A stretch of DNA of 64,000 nucleotides, taken from Pseudoalteromonas sp. EB27. Lineage in GTDB: Bacteria; Pseudomonadota; Gammaproteobacteria; Enterobacterales; Alteromonadaceae. Numbering within the stretch: the first letter of the stretch is position 1; each line of letters starts with the position of its first letter. The translations under genes were made by a program, and so were the position numbers. Shown piece by piece: positions 18,862 to 28,383 of this stretch. A model generated the notes under the pieces. It was given only the letters and a program-made list of their open reading frames with translations, was not told the DNA's origin and ran no database searches. Location: contig NZ_MTQD01000013.1 in NCBI RefSeq assembly GCF_001974875.1, positions 62,001-126,000 of the forward strand. Direction: 5' to 3'.

Positions 18862-19941
18862 ATGCTAAGTCAACTATTTCAAAAACCGTCCCAAATGATG
18901 GTAGGAATTGATATTGGATCGCACTCTATTAAGGCTGTGCTTTTACGTGAAATTGAAACTGGATTTCGACTTGAAGCACTTGCAATTGAGCCGATGCCAA
19001 AAGGCGCTATGAGTGAGCGTACAATTCAAGATATTGAAGCGATTGGTAACGTAATTACAAAATTAAGAAAAAAATTACCAAAGTCGTTAAAATTTGCGGC
19101 AGTGGCTGTTTCTGGCCAAACAGTCATCACAAAAGTGATCTTCATGGATGTATCGTTAACTGATGCTGAACTTGAGTCGCAAATTGAAATTGAAGCCGAT
19201 AGTTTAATTCCATATCCTCTTGATGAAGTAAGCCTCGACTTTGAGAAGCTTTCGACGAATGAAGCCGATCCTAGTAAAATGAATGTTTTGCTTTCAGCTG
19301 CCCGTACTGAAAGTGTTGAAGCGCGTGTTGGCGCTTTAGAAGCAGCAAATTTAGAAGCTAAAATAGTTGATGTAGAAAGCTATGCATTAAGTCGTGCAAT
19401 GGATGTGTATTACCAACAGTTACCTAGCGACGCATTTAATAAATGCGTGGCTGTGGTTGATATTGGTGCGGTTTTAATGCTTGTGAGCGTTGTTCAAGCT
19501 GGGGAAACAATTTATACACGTGACCAAGTTTTTGGTGGTGACCAATATACAAATAGTATCGTTGCTTATTATAATAAAGGCTTTGATGAAGCTGAGATTG
19601 GTAAAACATCAGGTGATTTACCGCCAAACTACACCTTTGAAGTATTAGCCCCTTTTCAAACTTCGTTACTTCAACAAGTGCGACGTGCGGTGCAAATGTT
19701 TTTAACAACCAGTGGCAAAGAGCAAATCGATTATATTGTATTAACGGGTGGTACATCGATGATTAAAGGTATTGACCGATTACTCATCGAAGAACTAGGT
19801 ATTCACTCTGTCGTTGCTGAGCCTTTTGAAAATATGGAAATTTCTCCAAAAGTAGATCGTAATGTAATGCAACGTCACAAAACGCAGTTTGCAATTGCGA
19901 CAGGGTTGGCATTAAGGAGCTTTTCAACATGCCACATATAA
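18862..19941 (+). CDS. pilM: Type IV pilus assembly protein PilM
   Basis: A 359-residue actin-like cytoplasmic ATPase-fold protein with VGIDIGSHSIKAVLL (phosphate 1 loop, residues 14-28), VAVVDIGAVLMLVSV (phosphate 2) and IVLTGGTSMIKGID (adenosine motif). PilM binds the cytoplasmic tail of PilN and links the inner-membrane alignment complex to the pilus motor ATPases. First gene of pilMNOPQ; its 3' end overlaps the pilN start by 13 bases. Divergent from mrcA. Confidence 0.96.
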   Translation: MLSQLFQKPSQMMVGIDIGSHSIKAVLLREIETGFRLEALAIEPMPKGAMSERTIQDIEAIGNVITKLRKKLPKSLKFAAVAVSGQTVITKVIFMDVSLTDAELESQIEIEADSLIPYPLDEVSLDFEKLSTNEADPSKMNVLLSAARTESVEARVGALEAANLEAKIVDVESYALSRAMDVYYQQLPSDAFNKCVAVVDIGAVLMLVSVVQAGETIYTRDQVFGGDQYTNSIVAYYNKGFDEAEIGKTSGDLPPNYTFEVLAPFQTSLLQQVRRAVQMFLTTSGKEQIDYIVLTGGTSMIKGIDRLLIEELGIHSVVAEPFENMEISPKVDRNVMQRHKTQFAIATGLALRSFSTCHI

Positions 19942-20501
19942 ATCTACTTCCTTGGCGTGAATCGCAGCGCGAAGAATCGAAAAAGAAATTTGTAACTATA
20001 CTTATTGGTGTCGTTATACTTTGTTTTGCGAGTATGTACTTATTAAGCTCTTTTTATAGTTCATTAAAAGACGGTCAAAACTTAAAGAATAACTATTTAA
20101 GTTCAGAAATTAGCATGCTAGATAAAAAAATTAGTGAAATTAGAGGTTTAGATAAAAGAAAAGAAAACTTACAACAGCGTATGAGGCTCATTGAAGAATT
20201 ACAAAGCAGCCGTAATTTGGGTACGCAAATAATGGATGAAGTTGCCAAAATAGTGCCGGGTGGGGTTTATTTAACAAAACTCGAGCGCCGAGGTAGCCAA
20301 ATTCATGTATTGGGACGCAGTGAATCTAATAACCGTTTATCAACAATGCTGCGCCAAGTACAAAGCTCATATTTACTAGAGAATCCTTCAATGCAAGGCA
20401 TTGTTGCAGGCGATCAATCTTCGCGTTTACTTAGTGATTTTAATATGGAATTTTATGTAAAACCATTTGATAAAATTGGTGAGGTTAGCGATGAGCCTTG
20501 A
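19929..20501 (+). CDS. pilN: Type IV pilus assembly protein PilN
   Basis: A 190-residue bitopic inner-membrane protein beginning MPHINLLPWRE, the conserved INLLPWR motif that inserts into the PilM groove. One transmembrane helix (about 21-43) is followed by a coiled coil and a small periplasmic ferredoxin-like domain. It pairs with PilO. The start overlaps pilM and the end overlaps pilO, consistent with coupled translation of interacting subunits. Confidence 0.96.
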   Translation: MPHINLLPWRESQREESKKKFVTILIGVVILCFASMYLLSSFYSSLKDGQNLKNNYLSSEISMLDKKISEIRGLDKRKENLQQRMRLIEELQSSRNLGTQIMDEVAKIVPGGVYLTKLERRGSQIHVLGRSESNNRLSTMLRQVQSSYLLENPSMQGIVAGDQSSRLLSDFNMEFYVKPFDKIGEVSDEP

Positions 20502-21096
20502 TTTTAAAGCACTGAGTGAAATTGATTGGAATGAAATAGAGCTCGATAACATTGGCGATTGGCCTATTGCAGTTAAAGCAATTTGCTGTACGTTTGTTGC
20601 CGGACTTGTATTGTTTTTTAGTTATAGCCTGTTAGTTTCTGATGAAATTGATAGTTACCACAGTGCAGTTGCGAAAGAGGTCGAGTTACGCACAACTTAT
20701 CGTACTAAATACGCAGTAGCGAGTAAGCTTGAGATCTATCGTCAACAAATGATTGAAATGGAAGATAAGTTTTCACAATTATTAAAACGTTTACCTACCT
20801 CTAACGAAACCCCTGGTTTACTTGATGATTTGTCGTATGTTGGCACAACAAGTGGTCTGACTTTTTTAAAAATAGGTTGGTTACCAGAAGTCGAGAAAGA
20901 ATTTTATACTGAATTACCGATTAAAATAGAAGTGATAGGAACCTACCATGAGTTTGGTGAGTTTGTGGGTAAAGTAGCTCAGTTACCACGAATTGTAAGC
21001 TTACATGACTTTTCTATTTTATCATCGGGCGATAAACAGTTAACATTTAGTGTTGTCGCAAAAACATATCGTTATGAAGAAGGAGTTAAAAAATGA
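20491..21096 (+). CDS. pilO: Type IV pilus assembly protein PilO
   Basis: A 201-residue bitopic inner-membrane protein with a short cytoplasmic part ending DNIGDWPIAVK, a transmembrane helix (about 28-49), a coiled coil, and a periplasmic domain with LPIKIEVIGTYHEFGEFVGK, a typical PilO segment. It heterodimerises with PilN and contacts PilP. ATG 20491, with GAGGT nearby, is preferred over an upstream in-frame codon at 20467 that would overlap pilN more deeply. It overlaps pilP by four bases. Confidence 0.95.
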   Translation: MSLDFKALSEIDWNEIELDNIGDWPIAVKAICCTFVAGLVLFFSYSLLVSDEIDSYHSAVAKEVELRTTYRTKYAVASKLEIYRQQMIEMEDKFSQLLKRLPTSNETPGLLDDLSYVGTTSGLTFLKIGWLPEVEKEFYTELPIKIEVIGTYHEFGEFVGKVAQLPRIVSLHDFSILSSGDKQLTFSVVAKTYRYEEGVKK

Positions 21097-21632
21097 AGCT
21101 CCTTCGCGTAGTACCTGTAGTAATGGTGTTTGTTTTGAGTGGTTGTAATGATGATACGTCTGAGCAAAAAGAATTTATTGATCAGGTAAAAGCAAGCACA
21201 ACACCAAAGGTTGAATCAATTCCTGAGCTGACAAAGTTTGAAATATTTGAGTACAGTGCTGGTCAGCTACGTAGCCCGTTTGTAGCGCCTCAGCCTGAGA
21301 TAATCCAAAATAAATTAACACAAGTAAAAAACTGTTTGCACCCTGATCAAGAGCGTCGCCGCGAACCGTTAGAAAAATACCCGCTAGATAACTTAGCAAT
21401 GAAAGGCACAATTGGTTCTAGTGGACAAATATGGGCATTAATAACAGCAGCTGATGCTACTTTGCATCGTGTAACGGTAGGGAATTACCTTGGTAGTTAT
21501 GATGGCAAAGTAAAAACAGTAAGTAACGACTATATAGAGTTAGTGGAATTAATCCCTGATGGGTCTGGCTGTTGGAAAGAGCGCTTGACTAAATTAGAAA
21601 TGTTAGAGGCGGCAACAGATGGCGCAAATTAA
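21093..21632 (+). CDS. pilP: Type IV pilus assembly lipoprotein PilP
   Basis: A 179-residue lipoprotein: a hydrophobic signal peptide ends in the lipobox LSGC (Cys18), followed by an extended linker with SAGQLRSPFVAP and a C-terminal beta-rich domain with MKGTIGSSGQIWALITAADAT and RVTVGNYLGSYDGKV. PilP joins the PilNO dimer to the N-domains of the PilQ secretin. It overlaps both neighbours (ATGA with pilO; 14 bases with pilQ). Confidence 0.96.
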   Translation: MKLLRVVPVVMVFVLSGCNDDTSEQKEFIDQVKASTTPKVESIPELTKFEIFEYSAGQLRSPFVAPQPEIIQNKLTQVKNCLHPDQERRREPLEKYPLDNLAMKGTIGSSGQIWALITAADATLHRVTVGNYLGSYDGKVKTVSNDYIELVELIPDGSGCWKERLTKLEMLEAATDGAN

Positions 21633-23724
21633 TAATAAAAAAGGTAAAAATAGCATGCATAAGGATGTACTTTGGCTTCATCGTATTTCACGAACATTAC
21701 TGGCTGCTGTTGCTTTAGTCACTGTAAATTCAGCCGTTGCAGGGCCGTTACTTTATGATGTTCGTTATAATCCATTACTTAAAGGCGAAACTGAGTTACA
21801 GCTTGTTTTTGATGAAGAGTTAACGCTTGAGCCAAAAGTTCAGGTGTTTAATAGCCCAGCCCGAATCGAAATGTTTTTTGATACCGCAGAGTTAGAGGTT
21901 GGTTTAAATGATGTTGAAGTTAATCAAGCTGGAATTAGCAGTGTTACTAATGTTTTAACTAACAGTGGTTTAAAAGTAACGGTAAACCTCGATAGATTAA
22001 AAATTTATGAAACTGAAGTTCATAACAACTTAGTATCAATACGCGTGTCTGATAATCCTCTTACAGAATCTGAAAATGAAGATGTAGCGATGGACTCAGG
22101 TGACGTAAGTGGAAATTACATTAACCGTATCCAATCAATTGATTTTAGACGTGGTGAAAAGGGCGAAGCGAAAGTACTCGTATTTTTACAAGACACTCAA
22201 GCTGCAATTGAAGTCCATGAGAGTGGCGGGAAAATTTACGCTGACTTTCATCACACCGATATTTTAGATGACCTACTTTATGAATTAGATGTATTAGATT
22301 TTGGTACTGTCGTAAGTAATATCGAGACTTTTAAAGAAGACGGATTAAGTCGTGTCGTTATTGAGCCAAACGCTCAGTTTACATTTACGTACCAGCAAAT
22401 AGATAATATTTTAACGCTGACGGTAGAAAAAGATGAAACGCAAAACGCCTATTTAGATGGTGGCGTTGAGTATCAAGGTCGCCCTATGACCTTAAATTTT
22501 CAAGATATCTCTGTGCGAGCAGCACTACAAATTATTGCGGGTTATAACGATTTTAACTTAGTAACCAGTGATTCAGTGACCGGTAATATAACACTGCGCT
22601 TAGATGGCGTTCCGTGGGATCAAGCGCTTGACGTAGTACTGCGTATTAAAGGGCTAGATAAACGCATGGATGGCTCTATTTTAATGGTAGCGCCTGCAGA
22701 GGAGCTTGCAGCACGTGAAGCTAAAGATTTAAAAGCTAAACAGCAAGTTGAAGACTTAGAACCACTCTATAGTGAATACATTCGATTAAACTACGCTAAA
22801 GCCGAAAATTTTGCTGACTTATTAAAAACAGATAGGAACAGTATTATAACTGCCCGCGGTAGTGTATCGGTTGATCAGCGTACAAATACTTTATTGGTAA
22901 AAGATACTGTAAAGAGTATAGAAAACATTCGCCGGATGATAGAAACACTCGATATTCCAGTACAGCAGGTTGTAATCGAATCTCGGATGGTAACTGTGCG
23001 CGATAACGTTACTGAGGACTTAGGTGTACGATGGGGCTTTAGTGACCAAGGTAGTAGTGTTGGTATTTCAGGCTCCCTTGAAGGCGCTGAAGGTATTTAT
23101 AACGCAACATCAACTACAAATGCGCCAAGCATTTCAGATCGATTAAATGTAAATTTACCAATTTCTAATCCTGCGGCCAGCATTGGTTTGCATATAGCAA
23201 AATTGGCTAACGGTACGTTAATTGATTTAGAGTTAAGTGCGCTTGAAGAAGAAAATAAAGGCGAAATTATTGCTAGCCCGCGTATCATAGCGGCTAATCA
23301 GCAAAAAGCACGAATAGAGCAAGGTACTGAAATTCCTTACACTGAGTCAGCTTCAAGTGGTGCTACTACCGTAAGCTTTAAAAAAGCGGTACTAAGCTTA
23401 GAAGTAACACCTCATATCACACCTGATAATAAAGTAATTCTAGACTTAATTATTACTCAAGACACGCGTGGCGATACCGTACAAACCGGAACAGGTGAAG
23501 CAGTGTCTATTGATACCCAAGAGATTCAAACACAAGTGTTAGTGGAGAATGGACAAACCGTAGTACTCGGTGGTATTTTCCAGCAGCAGATCATTAATAC
23601 TACGAGTAAAGTGCCAATTTTAGGTGACATTCCTTACGTAGGAAGACTGTTTAAAACCACAAGTGAGTTTAATGAAAAGCGTGAATTACTTATTTTTGTG
23701 ACACCAAAAATACAAATTGATTAA
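21619..23724 (+). CDS. pilQ: Type IV pilus secretin PilQ
   Basis: An outer-membrane secretin of about 701 residues. After a signal peptide (ending near SAVAG) come AMIN-type domains (peptidoglycan binding, roughly 45-270), a secretin/TonB short N-terminal domain with FQDISVRAALQIIAGYNDFN, an N1 domain with VDQRTNTLLVKD, and the secretin core from about 500 with VTPHITPDNKVILDL and GGIFQQQ...VPILGDIPYVGRLF. It forms the gate through which pili and transforming DNA pass. The ATG at 21655 is a possible alternative start just before the signal peptide. No clear terminator follows; aroK begins 185 bp downstream with its own probable promoter. Confidence 0.96.
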   Translation: MAQINNKKGKNSMHKDVLWLHRISRTLLAAVALVTVNSAVAGPLLYDVRYNPLLKGETELQLVFDEELTLEPKVQVFNSPARIEMFFDTAELEVGLNDVEVNQAGISSVTNVLTNSGLKVTVNLDRLKIYETEVHNNLVSIRVSDNPLTESENEDVAMDSGDVSGNYINRIQSIDFRRGEKGEAKVLVFLQDTQAAIEVHESGGKIYADFHHTDILDDLLYELDVLDFGTVVSNIETFKEDGLSRVVIEPNAQFTFTYQQIDNILTLTVEKDETQNAYLDGGVEYQGRPMTLNFQDISVRAALQIIAGYNDFNLVTSDSVTGNITLRLDGVPWDQALDVVLRIKGLDKRMDGSILMVAPAEELAAREAKDLKAKQQVEDLEPLYSEYIRLNYAKAENFADLLKTDRNSIITARGSVSVDQRTNTLLVKDTVKSIENIRRMIETLDIPVQQVVIESRMVTVRDNVTEDLGVRWGFSDQGSSVGISGSLEGAEGIYNATSTTNAPSISDRLNVNLPISNPAASIGLHIAKLANGTLIDLELSALEEENKGEIIASPRIIAANQQKARIEQGTEIPYTESASSGATTVSFKKAVLSLEVTPHITPDNKVILDLIITQDTRGDTVQTGTGEAVSIDTQEIQTQVLVENGQTVVLGGIFQQQIINTTSKVPILGDIPYVGRLFKTTSEFNEKRELLIFVTPKIQID

Positions 23725-23802
23725 AATACAGTGGTTTTATGTTAACCAACGGGTGATTATTTAGATTAATTGCTCGTTATATGGCTTTTTATGCTAATTG
23801 AC

Positions 23803-23832
23803 TTGAAATACCCCCGCAATTACTGAGATAAT
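23803..23832 (+). promoter_or_regulatory. Probable promoter of aroK
   Basis: TTGAAA (23803-23808) and GATAAT (23827-23832) are separated by 18 bases. The leader that follows has C-rich and G-rich blocks (CCCC at 23833-23836, GGGG at 23848-23851, GCGGGG at 23864-23869) that can pair in alternative ways. Confidence 0.5.
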
Positions 23833-23908
23833 CCCCTCCTTAATTTTGGGGCCAGGTCGTTAGGCGGGGTTTTATTTCAAATTTTAGAGTTTGTTTGTAC
23901 TAAAAGAT

Positions 23909-24427
23909 ATGGCTGAGAAACGTAATATATTTCTAGTTGGCCCCATGGGGGCTGGCAAAAGCACGATTGGTCGTCACATCGCTGACCAATTACACCTTGA
24001 ATTTGTTGATTCTGATCAAGAAATCGAACGCCGCACAGGTGCAGATATTGCATGGGTATTCGATCTTGAAGGTGAAGAAGGCTTTAGACTTCGAGAAGAG
24101 TCTGTTATTGGCGATTTAACCGAGATGCAAGGTATTGTACTTGCTACCGGTGGTGGTTCAGTAATGAGCAAAGAAGTCCGGAACAAGCTTTCGGCTCGAG
24201 GTATCGTTGTATACCTAGAGACACCTATAGAGAAGCAAGTTGCACGCACGCAACGCGACAAGCGTCGCCCATTACTGCAAACTGAAGAAGCACCTCGTAA
24301 CGTACTAGAGCGCTTAGCAGAAGAACGCGAGCCACTATACAAAGAAGTTGCTGATTTTGTTGTACGTACCGATGAGCAAAGCGCTAAAGTTGTTGCTAAC
24401 CAAATCATCGAGAAATTAGATTTTTAA
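23909..24427 (+). CDS. aroK: Shikimate kinase I
   Basis: The 172-residue kinase starts [19 protein letters not shown], as E. coli AroK (173 residues), with the P-loop GPMGAGKS at residues 11-18, [13 protein letters not shown] (shikimate-binding aspartate), [10 protein letters not shown] and the lid [11 protein letters not shown]. It phosphorylates shikimate in aromatic amino acid synthesis. The ATG at 23909 is chosen over a TTG at 23891 by homology; the ribosome site is weak. First gene of aroK-aroB-damX. Confidence 0.97.
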   Translation: MAEKRNIFLVGPMGAGKSTIGRHIADQLHLEFVDSDQEIERRTGADIAWVFDLEGEEGFRLREESVIGDLTEMQGIVLATGGGSVMSKEVRNKLSARGIVVYLETPIEKQVARTQRDKRRPLLQTEEAPRNVLERLAEEREPLYKEVADFVVRTDEQSAKVVANQIIEKLDF

Positions 24428-24454
24428 AAACCAATAATAAAGGAATAGCCAAGC

Positions 24455-25525
24455 ATGCTTAAATTAACTGTTAATTTGGACGAGCGAAGTTATCCTATTT
24501 ATATTGGGCAATCTGCACTTCAAGATAATGGCCGCCTGGTTCACCACATTGGTGATTGTCGGCCTATCATCATTACTAATGACACAATAGCGCCTTTATA
24601 TTTGCAAAGGTTACTTGATTCATTAGCTGATCTAAATCCGCTATCTTTTATTATTCCTGACGGTGAGCAATATAAATCACTGGAATGGTTTGAAAAAATA
24701 TCAGCATTTTTACTACAAAATAACTGTGGCCGAGATACGTGTCTAATTGCGTTAGGTGGTGGTGTTGTAGGTGACCTAACTGGTTTTGTAGCGGCTTGTT
24801 ATCAGCGCGGCGTACCGTTTATTCAAATACCAACGACAGTGCTTTCACAGGTTGATTCATCGGTAGGTGGAAAAACGGCAGTAAATCATCCGTTAGGTAA
24901 AAATATGATAGGGGCATTTTATCAGCCTCAAGCGGTTTTTATTGATACGCAAACATTACACACTCTACCTGCACGAGAGTTTGCAGCAGGTATGGCTGAG
25001 GTAATTAAGTATGGTCTGATTTACGATACCGAATTATTTGAATATTTAGAGCTAAATGTAGCTAATTTGCAGCAACTAGATGAAGCATGCTTACAGCATA
25101 TCATTTTTAGATGTTGTGAAATAAAAGCGCTTATAGTTGCTCAAGATGAAAAAGAACACGGCTTACGAGCTTTGTTAAACCTAGGCCATACATTTGCCCA
25201 TGCAATTGAGGCACAGATGGGTTATGGCGTTTGGTTACACGGCGAAGCTGTTGCAACAGGAATGGTATTAGCAGCCAAACTTGCCAAGACACGCCAAGAT
25301 TTAAGCGCAAGCGAAGTTGATCGAATTATTAAGCTGCTTGAGCTATATAATTTACCAACAGAAATTCCAAAGCAAATGACTAGCGAGCAGTTTTTAACGC
25401 ATATGCGTAAAGACAAAAAGAATAAAAAAGGCACTATCCGCTTTATTCTACCTACCCAATTTGGCCAGTGTGCATTAGTTGATAATGTATCTGATGATCA
25501 AGTTAGAGACTTAATCGAGCAGTAA
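24455..25525 (+). CDS. aroB: 3-dehydroquinate synthase
   Basis: The 356-residue NAD- and metal-dependent enzyme converts DAHP to 3-dehydroquinate. Motifs include IPDGEQYKSLEWF, ALGGGVVGDLTGFVAACYQRG (NAD binding), TTVLSQVDSSVGGKTAVNHP, GMAEVIKYGLI and LLNLGHTFAHAIE (metal ligands). AAGGA precedes the ATG. It is 27 bp after aroK and abuts damX with no gap, as in the enteric aroKB-damX-dam cluster. Confidence 0.98.
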   Translation: MLKLTVNLDERSYPIYIGQSALQDNGRLVHHIGDCRPIIITNDTIAPLYLQRLLDSLADLNPLSFIIPDGEQYKSLEWFEKISAFLLQNNCGRDTCLIALGGGVVGDLTGFVAACYQRGVPFIQIPTTVLSQVDSSVGGKTAVNHPLGKNMIGAFYQPQAVFIDTQTLHTLPAREFAAGMAEVIKYGLIYDTELFEYLELNVANLQQLDEACLQHIIFRCCEIKALIVAQDEKEHGLRALLNLGHTFAHAIEAQMGYGVWLHGEAVATGMVLAAKLAKTRQDLSASEVDRIIKLLELYNLPTEIPKQMTSEQFLTHMRKDKKNKKGTIRFILPTQFGQCALVDNVSDDQVRDLIEQ

Positions 25526-26869
25526 ATGCAGTCACAAATTTTACCAAGCCGTGCGGCTTTGGTGGATAGAATCGCACTGCAATTTGAGTACGGGCAAAAT
25601 TTAATTGTTTTACTTGGCACTTCTGGGCTAGGTAAAAGTTATATGCTCGAAACCTTCATTACAGATAAATACAACGACTTTAATAAAGCCTTCGTGCAAG
25701 TAAGTGCACAAATGACTGACGCTCAGCTAATGAGTGAGTTATTAGAACAAAGCTTTAACTCTCCCCTGATCGATCATAACTTAAGTTTACCTGAAAACTA
25801 TTACCAGTTGCTCCAGCAACAACCATGTGGGCCATGTTTATGGGTACTTGATGGCGGTAGGCAATTATCTGATGAGATGTTAATTGAGCTTGAGTTACTT
25901 TCTAAGAACAGCCCAAATACGCTATATATAATAATAGCTTCACAGTCTAAGCTGCCTTTAAACAACGCTGTTGAAATTTACTTGGAGCCGCTAACGCTTC
26001 GAGAAAGTAAGATGTTATTACAATGGTATTTTTCAGACTTACCTTATGATGAAGACCCTGTTTTTAGTACTTTTTTAGCTGAGGCTCAAGGTAATCCCAG
26101 TTTATTGCTTGCTTGGCAACCTAGTGAGCACATAGCCGATATTATCGTTAAGGACAAAGTATCTTGGCGATTGCACCTATTGATTTTGATGCTGTTGATT
26201 ATGCTTTTAATTATTGGGCTACTTTATAAGTCGGATATGACACAGTGGTGGCAACAGTATTATCAGCAGGAAGAAACACAAGTCGTAAATACAGCAATAT
26301 CTGTAGAGCAAGTAAGTGAGCCGGTTATAAAGAAAAATGACCCAGTAGCGAGCCTAAATAAACCAAAAGTAGTTGAGCAACCTATTAAGCTAGAACGCGA
26401 ACACATTAATGATGTGCCTGCGATCATGCAAAGCCTTACCGAGTCTGCCAACTCCGTTAACGTACTAGACAGTGATGTTGATGTTAGTACTAATAATAAA
26501 AGCAGTGTATCAAGTGAGGTTAAATCTGAAGCTCTAAAAGTAAATACAGCAGAGCAAACTCAGAGTAGCCAAGATAATATATGGTACATGCAGCAAACAG
26601 ATACAAATAGTGTTATTCAATTATTAGCCGTAACTCAGCAGGAAGTTAGCGATAGCTTTATTGCTCAATTCAATCTACAGCAGCAAACTCATACTTACCA
26701 AACGAAGCGAAATAATAAAATATGGTGGGTTGTTACATTTGGTAGTTTTGGAAGTATAAACGAAGCAAAATCAGCAATGGATACTTTATCTGCTGGGGTT
26801 AAAAAAAATAAACCTTTCTATAAAAAAATTAGTAAAATAAAGCAAGAAATAGCACTCGTAGATCAGTAA
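25526..26869 (+). CDS. damX: DamX-like cell division protein: ATPase-like N-terminus, membrane anchor and SPOR domain
   Basis: The 447-residue protein starts at the base after the aroB stop with no ribosome site of its own. It has an AAA-type nucleotide-binding N-terminal region with P-loop GTSGLGKS (31-38) and CLWVLDGGRQ as possible Walker B, one transmembrane helix (about 216-234), a long low-complexity periplasmic linker, and a C-terminal SPOR domain with KIWWVVTFGSFGSINEAKSA. DamX binds septal peptidoglycan through SPOR and helps division. The ATPase-like region is longer than in E. coli DamX, and whether it hydrolyses ATP is unknown. It is upstream of dam. Confidence 0.87.
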   Translation: MQSQILPSRAALVDRIALQFEYGQNLIVLLGTSGLGKSYMLETFITDKYNDFNKAFVQVSAQMTDAQLMSELLEQSFNSPLIDHNLSLPENYYQLLQQQPCGPCLWVLDGGRQLSDEMLIELELLSKNSPNTLYIIIASQSKLPLNNAVEIYLEPLTLRESKMLLQWYFSDLPYDEDPVFSTFLAEAQGNPSLLLAWQPSEHIADIIVKDKVSWRLHLLILMLLIMLLIIGLLYKSDMTQWWQQYYQQEETQVVNTAISVEQVSEPVIKKNDPVASLNKPKVVEQPIKLEREHINDVPAIMQSLTESANSVNVLDSDVDVSTNNKSSVSSEVKSEALKVNTAEQTQSSQDNIWYMQQTDTNSVIQLLAVTQQEVSDSFIAQFNLQQQTHTYQTKRNNKIWWVVTFGSFGSINEAKSAMDTLSAGVKKNKPFYKKISKIKQEIALVDQ

Positions 26870-26922
26870 AACACACTACTTTAGTGTAAAATCGCGCAAC
26901 ACCAGATTGAAGTAAAGAGCCA

Positions 26923-27780
26923 ATGCAACAAAAGAGTAGAGCCTTCCTTAAATGGGCCGGCGGAAAATACAGCCTAGTTGAAAACATTAATGCGCGATTA
27001 AACCAAGCTAGCAAGCATGCTGATACGTTGGTTGAACCTTTTGTTGGTGCAGGCTCTGTGTTTTTAAATAGTGACTTTAAACACTATATTCTCAACGATA
27101 TAAATGCAGACTTAATTAACTTATACAAAGAGCTTAAAAGCTCCCCGGATGAGCTCATTAGTGATGCTAAAAAGTTATTTGTTGATTTGAATAATCACGC
27201 AGATGCTTATTACGAATATCGTGTGCAGTTTAATCAAAGCCGTGATGTATATGAACGTTCAATATTGTTTTTATACATGAACCGCCATGGTTACAATGGA
27301 CTGTGCAGATACAACCTAAAAGGTATTTTTAATGTGCCTTTTGGTAAATATAAAAAGCCTTATTTTCCTGAAAAAGAAATGTATTTTTTTGCTGAAAAAG
27401 CACAAAAAGCAACCTTCACCTGTTTAGATTACGATGACGTTTTTAAGTTAGTGCCTAACAATGCTGTTATTTATTGCGACCCGCCTTATGTACCATTAAG
27501 TAAAACAGCTTCTTTTACGTCTTACGCTAAAGGGGGGTTTAATTTAGATGATCAGGCTAATTTGGCTAATTTGGCTGAGAAGGCTGCCTTTGAAAATGAT
27601 ACACCAGTACTCATTTCCAATCACGATACCGTATGGACTCGAAAAATTTATAGCCAAGCATCACTTGACCAAATTCAAGTAAAGCGCACTATTAGCCCCA
27701 AAGGTGGCTCTAGAAATAAAGTTGACGAGTTGATGGCTATGTATTTAGCACCCAAGCAACCACTGCGTAAATTGCGATAA
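26923..27780 (+). CDS. dam: DNA adenine methyltransferase Dam
   Basis: The 285-residue enzyme methylates adenine in GATC sites, serving mismatch repair and replication timing. It is an alpha-class amino-methyltransferase: FLKWAGGKYSL at the start, the AdoMet loop EPFVGAGSVF (38-47), the target-recognition region, and the catalytic DPPY (186-189) late in the chain. Its neighbours damX, rpe, gph and trpS match the E. coli dam superoperon. The last 44 bases overlap the end of the leftward DUF2970 gene. Confidence 0.98.
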   Translation: MQQKSRAFLKWAGGKYSLVENINARLNQASKHADTLVEPFVGAGSVFLNSDFKHYILNDINADLINLYKELKSSPDELISDAKKLFVDLNNHADAYYEYRVQFNQSRDVYERSILFLYMNRHGYNGLCRYNLKGIFNVPFGKYKKPYFPEKEMYFFAEKAQKATFTCLDYDDVFKLVPNNAVIYCDPPYVPLSKTASFTSYAKGGFNLDDQANLANLAEKAAFENDTPVLISNHDTVWTRKIYSQASLDQIQVKRTISPKGGSRNKVDELMAMYLAPKQPLRKLR

Positions 27781-27922
27781 CAAAAGCAATAAATAGTACA
27801 ATCGCGATTAGGATGATAGAGATAGGAGAGTGTTGTTTAAAATCGACTTGGCGTTTATTTTCAGATTGAACACCAAAAAATGCTGCTAGCACACTTTGCA
27901 ACGCACTAAAAAGTTGCAGCAT
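27737..27922 (-). CDS. DUF2970 small membrane protein
   Basis: A 61-residue protein with a cytoplasmic-looking N-terminus holding AAFFGVQSENKRQVDF and one transmembrane helix (about 34-58). This pattern fits DUF2970, a family of small proteobacterial membrane proteins of unknown function. It is the second gene of a leftward pair (3 bp after the 98-residue hypothetical) and its 3' end lies antisense to the last 44 bases of dam. Confidence 0.75.
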   Translation of the reverse strand: MLQLFSALQSVLAAFFGVQSENKRQVDFKQHSPISIILIAIVLFIAFVIAIYAVVAWVLNT

Positions 27923-27925
27923 TAT

Positions 27926-28222
27926 TTAAAATAAAGGTTTTAAAGATGGAGTGTTTTTAGAATCTTCTGAGCTAGTAAGTAGCTCTAGTAAATCGAGGTA
28001 ATGAAACTGAGCACTACGGCTATCGCCAGTTAACCATGAAAACCACGATGACTCTTCTTCAACTTTAATACACGTAGTTAATGTGTTTTGAACACTTACC
28101 ACTTGTGTATTATGACAATTACCCACTGAGCTTAATTCTTGCTCAGAGCTTGAACCAAAGCTAAACGCCCCGATAAGCAGTAATGCCGACGCAATTAATA
28201 TCCCAGTTTTAAAAGCACGCAT
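27926..28222 (-). CDS. Hypothetical protein with N-terminal signal or anchor
   Basis: A 98-residue protein that I do not recognise. Residues 1-24 (starting MRAFKTGILIASALLLIG) form a signal peptide or membrane anchor; the rest is polar with two cysteines (in GNCHN and TTCIK) that could form a disulfide in the periplasm, and a serine/tryptophan-rich stretch. ATG 28222 is preferred to an upstream TTG at 28234. It is 3 bp from the DUF2970 gene and likely co-transcribed. Both genes sit between dam and rpe, interrupting an otherwise conserved cluster. Confidence 0.65.
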   Translation of the reverse strand: MRAFKTGILIASALLLIGAFSFGSSSEQELSSVGNCHNTQVVSVQNTLTTCIKVEEESSWFSWLTGDSRSAQFHYLDLLELLTSSEDSKNTPSLKPLF

Positions 28223-28383
28223 GATGAAATCCAATAATTTGTTACTTTTTTAATCATAGCAAATATTGATTAAATATCAAACTTAAAGTTACCTGAAATA
28301 GGGGCTATTACGCCATATTACTTGGGTAACATCTTCAATTAAGTTACATTAACGCAATACACTATTTATTGATGGAGTTAATC

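Noticed and set aside
24016..24408. A 130-codon leftward frame inside aroK
   Set aside because: It is a shadow of aroK, whose protein is fully conserved.
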